A stretch of DNA of 6,628 nucleotides, taken from positions 1-6,628 of the forward strand of contig JAQVEY010000138.1 in assembly GCA_028697515.1 (NCBI GenBank). Reading direction: 5' to 3'. The position numbers and the translations under genes are program-made. This document shows positions 1-6,257 of the stretch, piece by piece. The notes under the pieces were generated by a model, which was not told the origin of the DNA, searched no databases, and saw only the letters and a list, made by a program, of their open reading frames with translations. The stretch's first letter is position 1; each line of letters starts with the position of its first letter. Origin of the DNA: Bacteroidales bacterium (GTDB lineage: Bacteria; Bacteroidota; Bacteroidia; Bacteroidales; ML635J-15).

Positions 1-1688
1 CATTGATTTAAAGGATTTGGATAAATGTTAACGCTACCCTTTTCTTCGATTGTCTGTAAATCAACAGTATTATCCACTTGAAACTCAATATAAGATGAAT
101 AAGTTTGATTATGGTAAACTCTGTTTGTAGCAATAAGGGTATCTCCGCTAACATACATTTGACCACCATTATTGAGATTATTATCAAATCGTGGGTAATT
201 CGAAGAACTTATGTCTAATCTGATTTTATGACCCGGCAGAAAAGTATGTGCAAGATCTGGCATTTCTATTTCGATTTCGTAAATCTCACCCAAATGCATA
301 AAATTTGTGTCGTTAACTGTATAGCCATCACGAAATCTCATTCTGAAAATATTATCATTCAATATCATGCTCCTGTCATCAGGATATACATCACAGAGTC
401 TGACAGCAAAATCCGTATCCAATCTGTCTGAGGACACGAAAAGCGTAATTGTCGGTTTCCCTAAAACTTTAACAGGTTCATCAAGCTCTTCAGATGTAAA
501 CAAAAGAATATCTTCGCGTGATTCTACAACTGGTGCTTGGTCATAAGGACCTTGCTCTAAATCCTGACGTAGAGTTGGACCTCCAACAGTTGGTGAAGGA
601 TCACGCGGATCATAAACTATTTCTGAAAAGTCATCTGCATCAATTGGTTGGATTGTACTAAGTTGTTGACTTTCCGTTAGATAATAAGTGCATTGTGTAA
701 GTCCTTCCGGCGGCCAAACTTCTGTTCCGTGCCATGTCATATCACCCATCTGAAAAAATTGTATCGTAGGATTAGATGTCAACCAAGCATTATCAGCATC
801 AAGCAAATAATAGGCAAAGAATTCCAGAGCCTTATCAGTACTCCACTCTGCTGCTTCTGGAAAAAATAGCTCTCCCTGCTGCTCTGTTCCAACTTGAGCC
901 ATTCCAAAACCGCCGTGAGCCCAAGGCCCAATAAGAAAACGATGTTGATCTCGAACCGTAATGTCTGACAACTCGCGAATATCATCAAAGTATTTGACCA
1001 TTTCTATGATATTATGATCGTACCAGCCTCCAATCAACAGCATCGGAATCTTAAATTGTTGTGGGTAAAAATATAAATTCTCTACATAAGTCCATGTTGC
1101 ATTATAGTGCGGGTTGGCAAGCAAAGTTGTTGACATTCCATAACCCAAAGCGTCAAGCTGATCTACATATTCCTTTCTATATGCTCCATAAGGATAATAT
1201 GTCTGATAAAGAAATTCAGGACTTGCCACCAGAGGAACAGCACAAATATGTGCAGGATGTTGTTCTCTGGCAGTTTCGTACTGTATTTTTCCTAATGCAG
1301 AAGGGCCCCAGGTACCAACTTTCCCATTTGACCATTCCTGCTCAACAATCCAGTCTATTACATCATAACCATCCTGACCACGATTCATATTAGCTACAGT
1401 TGCTGATGCACTTGCATAAAATCCACGCCAGTCAACTATCACAAAATTATACTGACTATTCTCCAAATCTGTTCCGACATTTAAAGGTAAAGAATATCTG
1501 TAATAAAACTTATTATATGGAGTCTGAATTAATATTGTTGGACGCGGATATTCGTTGTCAGGGACATAAACATCTGCTGCCAAAAACTTAGCATCACGCA
1601 TTTCGATTGACACAACCTCCGGCGATAATGGTTGCGAAAACAGTTCTAGAAAACAAATTAACAGTACAGCCGTAAAAACAATTTTCAT
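1..1688 (-). CDS. Secreted CocE/NonD-family serine hydrolase with T9SS sorting tail (3' end cut off)
   Basis: Reading from an ATG at 1688, 562 uninterrupted codons reach the window edge; the C-terminus is missing. The product is an alpha/beta hydrolase of the X-Pro dipeptidyl-peptidase/cocaine esterase (S15-like) family, which hydrolyses ester or amide bonds. Residues 1-18 form a signal peptide (basic start, then a hydrophobic VFTAVLLICFLELFS core). The likely triad is Ser130 (WGPSALG, nucleophile elbow), Asp224 (GGWYDHN) and His258 (GPWAHGG). The DPRDPSPTVGG stretch (360-370) leads into the family's C-terminal jelly-roll (to about 540; LPGHKIRLDISSSNYPRF at 484-501). The visible end, VNIYPNPLNQ (553-562), is a typical start of a type IX secretion sorting domain, so the enzyme is inferred to be exported to the surface or medium. 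The Ser-to-Asp spacing (94 residues) is shorter than I recall for cocaine esterase (Ser117/Asp259), implying a reduced lid. The true substrate is unknown; 'cocaine esterase' is only a family label. Confidence 0.93.
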   Translation of the reverse strand, partial: MKIVFTAVLLICFLELFSQPLSPEVVSIEMRDAKFLAADVYVPDNEYPRPTILIQTPYNKFYYRYSLPLNVGTDLENSQYNFVIVDWRGFYASASATVANMNRGQDGYDVIDWIVEQEWSNGKVGTWGPSALGKIQYETAREQHPAHICAVPLVASPEFLYQTYYPYGAYRKEYVDQLDALGYGMSTTLLANPHYNATWTYVENLYFYPQQFKIPMLLIGGWYDHNIIEMVKYFDDIRELSDITVRDQHRFLIGPWAHGGFGMAQVGTEQQGELFFPEAAEWSTDKALEFFAYYLLDADNAWLTSNPTIQFFQMGDMTWHGTEVWPPEGLTQCTYYLTESQQLSTIQPIDADDFSEIVYDPRDPSPTVGGPTLRQDLEQGPYDQAPVVESREDILLFTSEELDEPVKVLGKPTITLFVSSDRLDTDFAVRLCDVYPDDRSMILNDNIFRMRFRDGYTVNDTNFMHLGEIYEIEIEMPDLAHTFLPGHKIRLDISSSNYPRFDNNLNNGGQMYVSGDTLIATNRVYHNQTYSSYIEFQVDNTVDLQTIEEKGSVNIYPNPLNQ

Positions 1689-1740
1689 AATTCTCAGTTA
1701 ATTAATTATATTGCAATTTAGTAAAATTATAATTACGCAA
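1689..1740. promoter_or_regulatory. Divergent intergenic region between hydrolase and epimerase genes
   Basis: These 52 AT-rich bases must supply, or overlap, the 5' signals of both divergent genes. No Shine-Dalgarno sequence is visible on either side. On the minus strand a partial Bacteroidetes-like promoter can be drawn (TTTG at 1741-1738 and TAAATTGC at 1720-1713, spacer 17). Its -7 box is imperfect and its spacing short, so it is only a weak candidate. No convincing promoter is seen on the plus strand. Confidence 0.35.
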
Positions 1741-2649
1741 ATGAAAAAAGTTCTAATTACTGGAGGGACAGGCTTGGTTGGAAACGCATTATCAATTAAA
1801 TTAAAAGAAAAAGGATATGAGGTTTCCATTCTTTCACGTGGTACTGGAAATAATTCTGATTTCAACTATTACAAGTGGGACATAGGCAATAAATATATAG
1901 ACCTAAAAGCTATTGAAAATCAGGACTACATTATTCATCTTGCAGGGGAAAATCTTGGAGCCAAGCGATGGTCTAAATTGCAAAAACAAAAGATATATAA
2001 TTCCCGAGTAAAGAGTTCTGAATTACTTTTTGACAAGATTGTTGCTAATAATTTAAAATTAAAAGCTTTTATCACAGCATCTGCCGTTGGTATTTATCCT
2101 TCTTTCAGTGATGGCGGTGCTGAGTTTAACGAAAGTTCTGATGCCGGTAATGCATTTGTTTCGAATGTCTGCAAGGATTGGGAAAAAGCTGCTGACAATT
2201 TCAAAAATGTAGGAATAAGAACAGTAAAGATACGTACAGGACTGGTTCAGGATGTAAAAGATCCTGCATTAAAGAAGACATTACAACTGACAAAGTTTGG
2301 GATCTTACCTGTTTTTGGTAAAGGTAAACAGTATTATCCATGGATTCATATACATGATCTGGTAAATATTTATATTGACGCACTCGAAAATGAAAATATT
2401 GAAGGTCCTATCAACGCAGTGGCGCCTGAAGTTATTACAAACTTACAATATATTAAAACAATAAAAATGATCTTAAAGAAACCATTTATTGTAAAAATAC
2501 CAGCATTTGCTTTTAAATTACTTTTTGGTGAAATGTCTGAAATAATTTTAAAAGGGACTAAGATTAAAAGCGAATTAAACGGAGAATTTATAAAATTTAA
2601 GTACCCAACGATAGAATCTGCGATGAACAATTTGTTAGATAAATCATAG
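1741..2649 (+). CDS. TIGR01777/YfcH-type SDR epimerase-family protein
   Basis: A 302-aa cytoplasmic protein of the extended short-chain dehydrogenase/reductase (NAD-dependent epimerase) superfamily. The N-terminal Rossmann motif is VLITGGTGLVG (4-14). The subfamily signature follows: IIHLAGENLG (64-73), RW.KLQKQKIYNSRV (76-90), ITASAVGIYP (111-120), DWEKAA (146-151), IRTGLV (164-169) and YYPWIHIHDLV (198-208). The C-terminal part (222-300, GPINAVAPEVITN, LFGEMSEIILKG, KFKYPTIESAM) matches the DUF1731-type tail, so the protein is full length. The ATG at 1741 is preferred over an in-frame TTG at 1711, because it puts the glycine-rich motif at the usual distance from the N-terminus and the extra ten residues look unlike the family. 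NAD(P) binding is a family expectation; substrate and physiological role are not established for these proteins. The gene ends 5 bp from the convergent metallophosphoesterase gene. Confidence 0.95.
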   Translation: MKKVLITGGTGLVGNALSIKLKEKGYEVSILSRGTGNNSDFNYYKWDIGNKYIDLKAIENQDYIIHLAGENLGAKRWSKLQKQKIYNSRVKSSELLFDKIVANNLKLKAFITASAVGIYPSFSDGGAEFNESSDAGNAFVSNVCKDWEKAADNFKNVGIRTVKIRTGLVQDVKDPALKKTLQLTKFGILPVFGKGKQYYPWIHIHDLVNIYIDALENENIEGPINAVAPEVITNLQYIKTIKMILKKPFIVKIPAFAFKLLFGEMSEIILKGTKIKSELNGEFIKFKYPTIESAMNNLLDKS

Positions 2650-2654
2650 CTTTA

Positions 2655-3413
2655 TCATAATTCAAAAATTGCAGCTCGGTTAAACTCAATGTTTTCATTA
2701 TACTTCATATATCCCAACTGATTGTTTATCAATTGTGTTTTAGCTATAGTAAAATCCGGAATATTCTGATGATGATGCCCATAAATCCAAAAATCAGGAC
2801 CCGATTCATTTATCAAATCAAAAAGCTCAACAGCAAAGGCATCGTTCAAAATATCATTTTTAAATCGTTCGGGATAATTCAAATAAGTTGGAATATGATG
2901 AGTTAGAACAATTGTTTTATCATCTTTTAGTTTAACCAATTCTGCACTAATAAATTTTAAACATTCGCTATGAACTTCATTAAAAACAGATGCTGAAAGT
3001 TTCCAACCATTATATCTGATAATTCTAAAATCATTCATATTATACTCAACCATTCCATGATTTCTATCACCTATTTTTGACCAAAGAGTTGACATAACAA
3101 TTTCTACCCCACTTTCATGTATAACAGTATTATTTGCCAAAGTTACATTAGGTAGAATTTTCTCAGAAAAACTTCCCGATTTCAATGCTAAATCATATTG
3201 ATAGTATTCATGATTCCCAGGCACCCAATAAGTATGTCTGAAATTATCAGACAAATAAGCAAAAAAGTCCTTATGTTTATCAAGTTCGGCAAACAATACT
3301 ATATCTCCGGCGAGTAACAACACTTCAGCTTCGGGTTTTAGAGGTTTTTCTCTCAGAAACTTTTTGTTATCGGGAAATTCTATGTGAAGGTCGGAGCAAT
3401 ATTGAAACTTCAT
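2655..3413 (-). CDS. Calcineurin-like metallophosphoesterase
   Basis: A 252-aa cytoplasmic protein carrying the complete metal-binding motif set of the calcineurin-like phosphoesterase superfamily: SDLHIE (Asp8, His10), AGDIV (Asp37), GNHEYY (Asn67, His68), THHIPT (His172, His173) and YGHHHQN (His213-His215). These residues normally hold a two-metal centre that hydrolyses phosphomono- or phosphodiesters. There is no signal peptide or membrane segment. The ATG at 3413 places the first motif at residues 7-12, as expected. The size and the isolated single domain fit small bacterial phosphohydrolases of the superfamily; nothing visible tells whether the substrate is a nucleotide, nucleic acid or protein. 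It is convergent with the epimerase gene (5-bp gap), and about 300 bp of non-coding DNA separate its start from the ATPase gene on the same strand, so it probably has its own promoter. I see no good promoter match there. Confidence 0.93.
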   Translation of the reverse strand: MKFQYCSDLHIEFPDNKKFLREKPLKPEAEVLLLAGDIVLFAELDKHKDFFAYLSDNFRHTYWVPGNHEYYQYDLALKSGSFSEKILPNVTLANNTVIHESGVEIVMSTLWSKIGDRNHGMVEYNMNDFRIIRYNGWKLSASVFNEVHSECLKFISAELVKLKDDKTIVLTHHIPTYLNYPERFKNDILNDAFAVELFDLINESGPDFWIYGHHHQNIPDFTIAKTQLINNQLGYMKYNENIEFNRAAIFEL

Positions 3414-3597
3414 TAAAATTCATTATTTAAATGTAAAATTAAAAATAATCGGGAGATAATAAAAAGTTATAATCAAAAATGCGAATTATCATTTTGTTAT
3501 ACTTATTACAATAAATCTTGTTTGACATATTTCGCTAGCAAAAAAATAAGCGAAGAACCGTAACCCAAAATGACTCCAAACTTTATAAAAGTGAATC

Positions 3598-3664
3598 TTT
3601 TTATTTAGTAACAACATTGTTAGTAACATATATGTTACTAACAATGTTGTTACTACCCATACAT
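3598..3664. repeat. Palindromic direct repeat, copy A (downstream of the ATPase gene)
   Basis: This segment pairs with copy B (4882-4945) in direct orientation, 1284 bp away. Over the first 48 positions (3598-3645 against 4882-4929) I count 43 identities without gaps, beginning with a shared TTTTTATTTAGTAACAA. A 3-bp gap in copy B then precedes a further shared CCCryCAT-like stretch (CCCATACAT here, CCCGTGCAT in copy B). The two copies bracket the ATPase gene, with this one 52 bp beyond its stop codon. Confidence 0.85.
3606..3655. repeat. Perfect 50-bp palindrome (25-bp arms, no spacer)
   Basis: The arms 3606-3630 and 3631-3655 are exact reverse complements with no intervening base; pairing breaks at 3605/3656. 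Each arm contains its own smaller palindrome, TAACAAcaTTGTTA (3609-3622) and its mirror (3639-3652). The centre is TAGTAACATATATGTTACTA (3621-3640). The result is a nested array of TAAC/GTTA half-sites. It could extrude as a cruciform, fold as a long RNA hairpin, or bind several dimers of a DNA-binding protein. No T run follows it in the direction of ATPase transcription, so it is not a classical intrinsic terminator. Confidence 0.95.
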
Positions 3665-3715
3665 GCTCATTTTCAATGCGCATATAGCTTATTTTTGTAT
3701 TTTTATTAGTTATTT

Positions 3716-4852
3716 TTATAACTCACGTTGCAACCAAATTTTAAAAACCGGATCAATCAGAGAGACCTTTTGTCCAGAGATATCAACAATTTCTTTTTTC
3801 TCAAGAGCTTTTTTTATTCTGGCAACATTTGCCGAACTTGACAGATTGTACTTTTTCATTAGGTCAGAATTTGTAAATCCTGATTCATTTCCATCAGCTA
3901 ATGCCTTTAAAAAGTTAAGCTGATAAGAACTAAGACCATCTATATACTGATAAAACAAAATACCGTTTTGATTCAATAAATCATCGTAAGCTTCGTCAAA
4001 TTCTTCATTGCCGGCAATTTCTATGGTTTTTGTCCAAACTAGCCAAGCGAACTGCTGAACATAAGAAGAATGATTATCAACAGAATCGCAGATTTTCTCC
4101 GCTAATTGATCTGTGATATGCTTCCCAGTTTTTTCGAATCGTGAACAAATGTAAGTTATCCAATCTTGAGTTGATATTTTTTGCAAAAACATTAAATCAC
4201 CGAATTTATAAAACGGCATACTCTGCTTTGAAAACATTCCACTTAGAACATGCATCTTGCTTCCATACAAGCAATAACTTACTTTATCCTGCAATTGCCA
4301 AACACTTCGCATTTTCTTTTGAAAGTTTTTTGAATCGCTGAATTCGGCAACCTGCTGAAACTCATCAATGCAAACGACTATTGTAATATTCTTCTCTTCT
4401 GCTATCTTTTGAGGAAGATTTAAAATTTCATACTCAGATTGCCAGTCTGTATCGACATCAAAAGATATTGAAAAATCGACAGGAGAATCTGTTCCCATTT
4501 TAAACTTTGGTGACAATCTTGCCAAAAATCTTTTTGCATAATCTAACCATTCCTCAAGCTTAGTTGATGTCTGCCTTATAACTTCATTGGCAAAAACACG
4601 GTAGAATTCAATTTCGGTACGACATAAAAAAGCATCAATGCTAACAACTTTCACTTCTCCTGCCTCATCATTTATAATTTTTGAAACCTTCCTGACCAAA
4701 GAAGTTTTTCCCCACCGGCGTGGTGAAACAATTATTGTATTGACACCACTCCTAAAGTTACCTGAAAGCCGGACTGTCTCAAACTCACGATCTGTAAAGT
4801 TATCTCCATAAGTTGCTTTACCAAAAATAAACGATTTGTCCATATTTTGCAT
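3716..4852 (-). CDS. Archaeal-type P-loop ATPase (ATPase_2/STAND-like) with C-terminal winged helix
   Basis: A 378-aa cytoplasmic ATP-binding protein. The N-terminal FGKATYGDNFTDRE segment (10-23) is followed by the Walker A motif SPRRWGKTS (43-51), which is characteristic of the 'ATPase domain predominantly from Archaea' family (Pfam ATPase_2). The Walker B motif is IVVCIDEF (158-165), a sensor-like YGSKMH lies at 196-201, and the NHSSYVQQFAWLVW stretch (260-273) has the usual helical pattern of the family. Residues about 307-357 (LSSYQLNFLKALADG to KKALEKKEIV) look like a winged helix-turn-helix, followed by the family ending DPVFKIWL (367-374). The protein is complete, with no fused nuclease or transmembrane part. 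The function of these ATPases is not established; regulatory, defence-like or mobile roles have been considered. The gene is bracketed by direct palindromic repeats and has its own promoter. The first ATG (4852) is used; Met4 (4843) is possible and would give a longer 5' leader. Confidence 0.92.
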   Translation of the reverse strand: MQNMDKSFIFGKATYGDNFTDREFETVRLSGNFRSGVNTIIVSPRRWGKTSLVRKVSKIINDEAGEVKVVSIDAFLCRTEIEFYRVFANEVIRQTSTKLEEWLDYAKRFLARLSPKFKMGTDSPVDFSISFDVDTDWQSEYEILNLPQKIAEEKNITIVVCIDEFQQVAEFSDSKNFQKKMRSVWQLQDKVSYCLYGSKMHVLSGMFSKQSMPFYKFGDLMFLQKISTQDWITYICSRFEKTGKHITDQLAEKICDSVDNHSSYVQQFAWLVWTKTIEIAGNEEFDEAYDDLLNQNGILFYQYIDGLSSYQLNFLKALADGNESGFTNSDLMKKYNLSSSANVARIKKALEKKEIVDISGQKVSLIDPVFKIWLQREL

Positions 4853-4869
4853 TTTACAGTTTTATAATG

Positions 4870-4898
4870 CAAATATAAACATTTTTATTTAGTAACAA
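4870..4898 (-). promoter_or_regulatory. Predicted Bacteroidetes-type promoter of the ATPase gene
   Basis: On the minus strand the box TATATTTG (4877-4870) matches the Bacteroidetes -7 consensus TAnnTTTG at every fixed position. Eighteen bases upstream lies TTG (4898-4896, in context ATTG), which can serve as the -33 element (consensus TTTG). The -7 box ends 17 bases before the ATPase start codon, leaving a very short leader. The -33 element sits inside repeat copy B, within the palindrome at 4893-4906. Known consensus, seen match, inferred activity. Confidence 0.6.
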
Positions 4899-4945
4899 TA
4901 TTGTTAGTAACTATTATGTTACTATCAATTACGTTGCCCGTGCAT
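4882..4945. repeat. Palindromic direct repeat, copy B (upstream of the ATPase gene; possible operator)
   Basis: A diverged copy of the repeat at 3598-3664, in the same orientation. It keeps a perfect 14-bp palindrome TAACAATATTGTTA (4893-4906) and an inverted repeat TAGTAAC/GTTACTA (4905-4911 and 4918-4924) around TATTAT. The right-hand third of the palindrome seen in copy A has decayed here (TCAATTACGTTG, 3 bp shorter). The copy begins 30 bp upstream of the ATPase start and overlaps its predicted -33 element. An operator for an ATPase-linked regulator, or the end of an inserted cassette, are both possible. Confidence 0.8.
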
Positions 4946-5054
4946 ATTATTGTTATACAGCCACTTACTAATGCTAGTGTCAAAATTAAACAATGTTTTT
5001 TACTAATAAATACTTCATATTTGAAATTTCATTTTTATAATTTAACTTTACCAC

Positions 5055-5861
5055 ATGATTTGTTTTCCAAATATTAAAATAAATATAGGCCTCGATATTA
5101 TATCAAAGCGAGAAGACGGCTATCATAATATAGAAACCATATTTTATCCGGTTGGATATAATGATATTCTTGAGATTCTTCCATCAGAGAAATTTGAACT
5201 TATAAATAAGGGAATCAAAGTTGACTGTGCTATTGAAAAAAATCTGTGTTATAAAGCCTATAAAATTATGGAGGAAAATTTCAATATCCCTCCTATAAAA
5301 ATCATCCTCTACAAAAATGTACCTTTTGGAACAGGTTTAGGTTCAGGTTCGTCTGATGCGGCACATACTCTTATGCTTATAAATAATGTGTTTAAGCTCA
5401 ACTTATCAGAAGAAAAACTGCTTGAATATGCATCACAGATAGGAGCCGACTGTGCTTTCTTCATTAAAAATAGACCTGTTATTGCTAGTGGTATAGGAAA
5501 TATATTTAATGAAATTCTGTTCGATCTTTCGGGAAAATTCCTGGTTTTATGTTTTCCGGATATTAAGATAAACACTGCAAATGCGTACAAAAATTGCAAA
5601 CCGCGAATACCCGAAAAAAACCTTGAATATCTAATAAGTCAACCACTTTCGCAATGGAAAAACACAATTAAAAATGATTTTGAAGACACTATTTTTAAAG
5701 ACTTTCCCGTTTTAATGGAAATAAAAAAAGAATTATATAAAAATGGTGCGGTTTATGCTCAAATGTCGGGCAGTGGTTCGGCAATTTACGGAATATTTGA
5801 ATCCAGACCGTTAAAATTAAATTTGACTAATTGCAAAACTTACAATACTTTTACATTATAA
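5055..5861 (+). CDS. ispE: 4-diphosphocytidyl-2-C-methyl-D-erythritol kinase (IspE)
   Basis: IspE phosphorylates the 2-hydroxyl of CDP-methylerythritol with ATP, the fourth enzymatic step of the MEP pathway to isoprenoid precursors, in the cytoplasm. The 268-aa product is a GHMP-superfamily kinase with the family order intact: PNIKINIGLDI (5-15, conserved Lys8), KREDGYHNIETIFYP (18-32), ATP-binding VPFGTGLGSGSSDAA (89-103), GADCAFFI (130-137, Asp132 as the likely catalytic acid), ASGIG (144-148) and the C-terminal glycine loop MSGSGSAIYGIF (237-248). GSGSSDAA stands in place of the more common GGGSSDAA, a conservative change. The ATG at 5055 puts the first motif at the expected place. It is the first gene of a plus-strand run; the lipoprotein gene starts 18 bp after its stop, suggesting co-transcription. 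It reads divergently from the ATPase gene. Confidence 0.97.
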   Translation: MICFPNIKINIGLDIISKREDGYHNIETIFYPVGYNDILEILPSEKFELINKGIKVDCAIEKNLCYKAYKIMEENFNIPPIKIILYKNVPFGTGLGSGSSDAAHTLMLINNVFKLNLSEEKLLEYASQIGADCAFFIKNRPVIASGIGNIFNEILFDLSGKFLVLCFPDIKINTANAYKNCKPRIPEKNLEYLISQPLSQWKNTIKNDFEDTIFKDFPVLMEIKKELYKNGAVYAQMSGSGSAIYGIFESRPLKLNLTNCKTYNTFTL

Positions 5862-5879
5862 AACCAAACAACTGAAATT

Positions 5880-6257
5880 ATGAAACTACCAAAAATCAAA
5901 TCATCAATTTATAAGAAAGTGCTTGGCATGTTTGGTGCTGCCGGTTTTCTTATTACTTTTCAGGCTTGCTACGGAACTCCTCAGAATTATGCAAACATAG
6001 AAGGAATAATCAGCGATAATGATACTCAACAAGGTGTAGAAGGTTTAAAAGTAAATATAGTATCAGATTCAGACTCCTTAAGTACAGTGACAGATGCACA
6101 GGGCAGTTTCCACACAGGCATCATTACCAATGACAGAAATCTGCAAATAACAGTTGAAGATATTGACGGAGAAGAAAACGGGACTTATAATACCTTTAAC
6201 ACTTCCGTTGACTGCAAAAACGAACTTATTACCATAAGTCTCAACGAAAACATATAA
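5880..6257 (+). CDS. Putative lipoprotein of the rSAM/lipoprotein system
   Basis: A 125-aa protein with a basic N-terminus (KLPKIKSSIYKK), a hydrophobic stretch (about 14-27) and ITFQACYGTPQ (25-35), where Cys30 is the likely lipidated residue. The lipobox is loose (Phe at -3, Gln at -2, Ala at -1). No acidic surface-export signal follows the cysteine, so a periplasm-facing anchor is more likely than surface display. The mature part (38-125) resembles a small carboxypeptidase-regulatory-like or Ig-like beta domain: IEGIISDNDTQQGVEGLKV, TDAQGSF (71-77), then an acidic VEDIDGEENGTY (92-103). A second cysteine is Cys112. The sequence and the adjoining radical SAM gene fit the 'putative lipoprotein, rSAM/lipoprotein system' family as I remember it (TIGR04134). 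Its stop TAA overlaps the next ATG by one base (TAATG at 6255-6259). Role unknown; it may be a substrate of the neighbouring enzyme. Confidence 0.85.
   Translation: MKLPKIKSSIYKKVLGMFGAAGFLITFQACYGTPQNYANIEGIISDNDTQQGVEGLKVNIVSDSDSLSTVTDAQGSFHTGIITNDRNLQITVEDIDGEENGTYNTFNTSVDCKNELITISLNENI

Larger units (their letters stand above)
3414..3715. other. Intergenic region without a credible gene, containing the palindromic repeat
   Basis: About 300 AT-rich bases between the ATPase stop and the metallophosphoesterase start. The notable content is repeat copy A with its perfect 50-bp palindrome (3606-3655). Two smaller inverted repeats are visible: TTCGCT/AGCGAA at 3531-3536 and 3549-3554 around an A-rich loop, and ATGCTCAT/ATGCGCAT at 3663-3670 and 3676-3683 with one mismatch. 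Neither is followed by a clear T tract in a transcribed direction. A 64-codon minus-strand reading frame (3489-3683) crosses the palindrome and is not accepted as a gene. The promoter of the metallophosphoesterase must lie in this region, but I cannot place it. Confidence 0.7.
4853..5054. other. Divergent intergenic region between the ATPase gene and ispE
   Basis: About 200 bp carrying the ATPase promoter on the minus strand, repeat copy B, and about 110 bp of AT-rich leader before ispE. On the ispE side the best promoter-like match is CATATTTG (5016-5023, seven of eight positions of TAnnTTTG), but its -33 partner (AATG, 4992-4995) is poor, so the ispE promoter is left unplaced. No RNA gene or further coding frame is seen. 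Confidence 0.6.

Noticed and set aside
1061..1591. Plus-strand reading frames of 110 and 63 codons opposite the hydrolase gene
   Set aside because: They are antisense shadows of the CocE-type gene, whose minus-strand frame shows catalytic motifs throughout.
1711..1740. Ten-residue N-terminal extension of the epimerase gene from a TTG codon
   Set aside because: The extension is unlike the family, and the ATG at 1741 gives the normal MKKVLITGGTG start.
2370..2630. 86-codon minus-strand frame opposite the epimerase gene
   Set aside because: Antisense shadow of the conserved C-terminal region of the epimerase-family protein.
2638..2656. GATAAA/TTTATC inverted repeat spanning both stop codons of the convergent genes, as a bidirectional terminator
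   Set aside because: The stem is six A/T-rich pairs with a 7-base loop and has no T tract on either side; too weak to call as a terminator.
3531..3554. TTCGCT/AGCGAA inverted repeat as a terminator or small RNA
   Set aside because: Six base pairs around a 12-base A-rich loop, with the T/A tract inside the loop instead of after the stem; not convincing.
3489..3683. 64-codon minus-strand reading frame with a hydrophobic segment, just downstream of the ATPase gene
   Set aside because: Its hydrophobic part is produced by translating the palindrome (VVTTLLVTYMLLTMLLL), there is no recognisable family or start signal, and the rest is low-complexity AT-rich sequence. A small membrane protein cannot be fully excluded.
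3598..4945. CRISPR array or IS element explanation for the palindromic repeats
   Set aside because: Only two copies exist, 1284 bp apart, with a single ATPase gene between; no spacer series, no transposase, and no clear target-site duplication was found by eye.
5309..5599. 96-codon minus-strand frame opposite ispE
   Set aside because: It overlaps the most conserved part of ispE in antisense and shows no family features.
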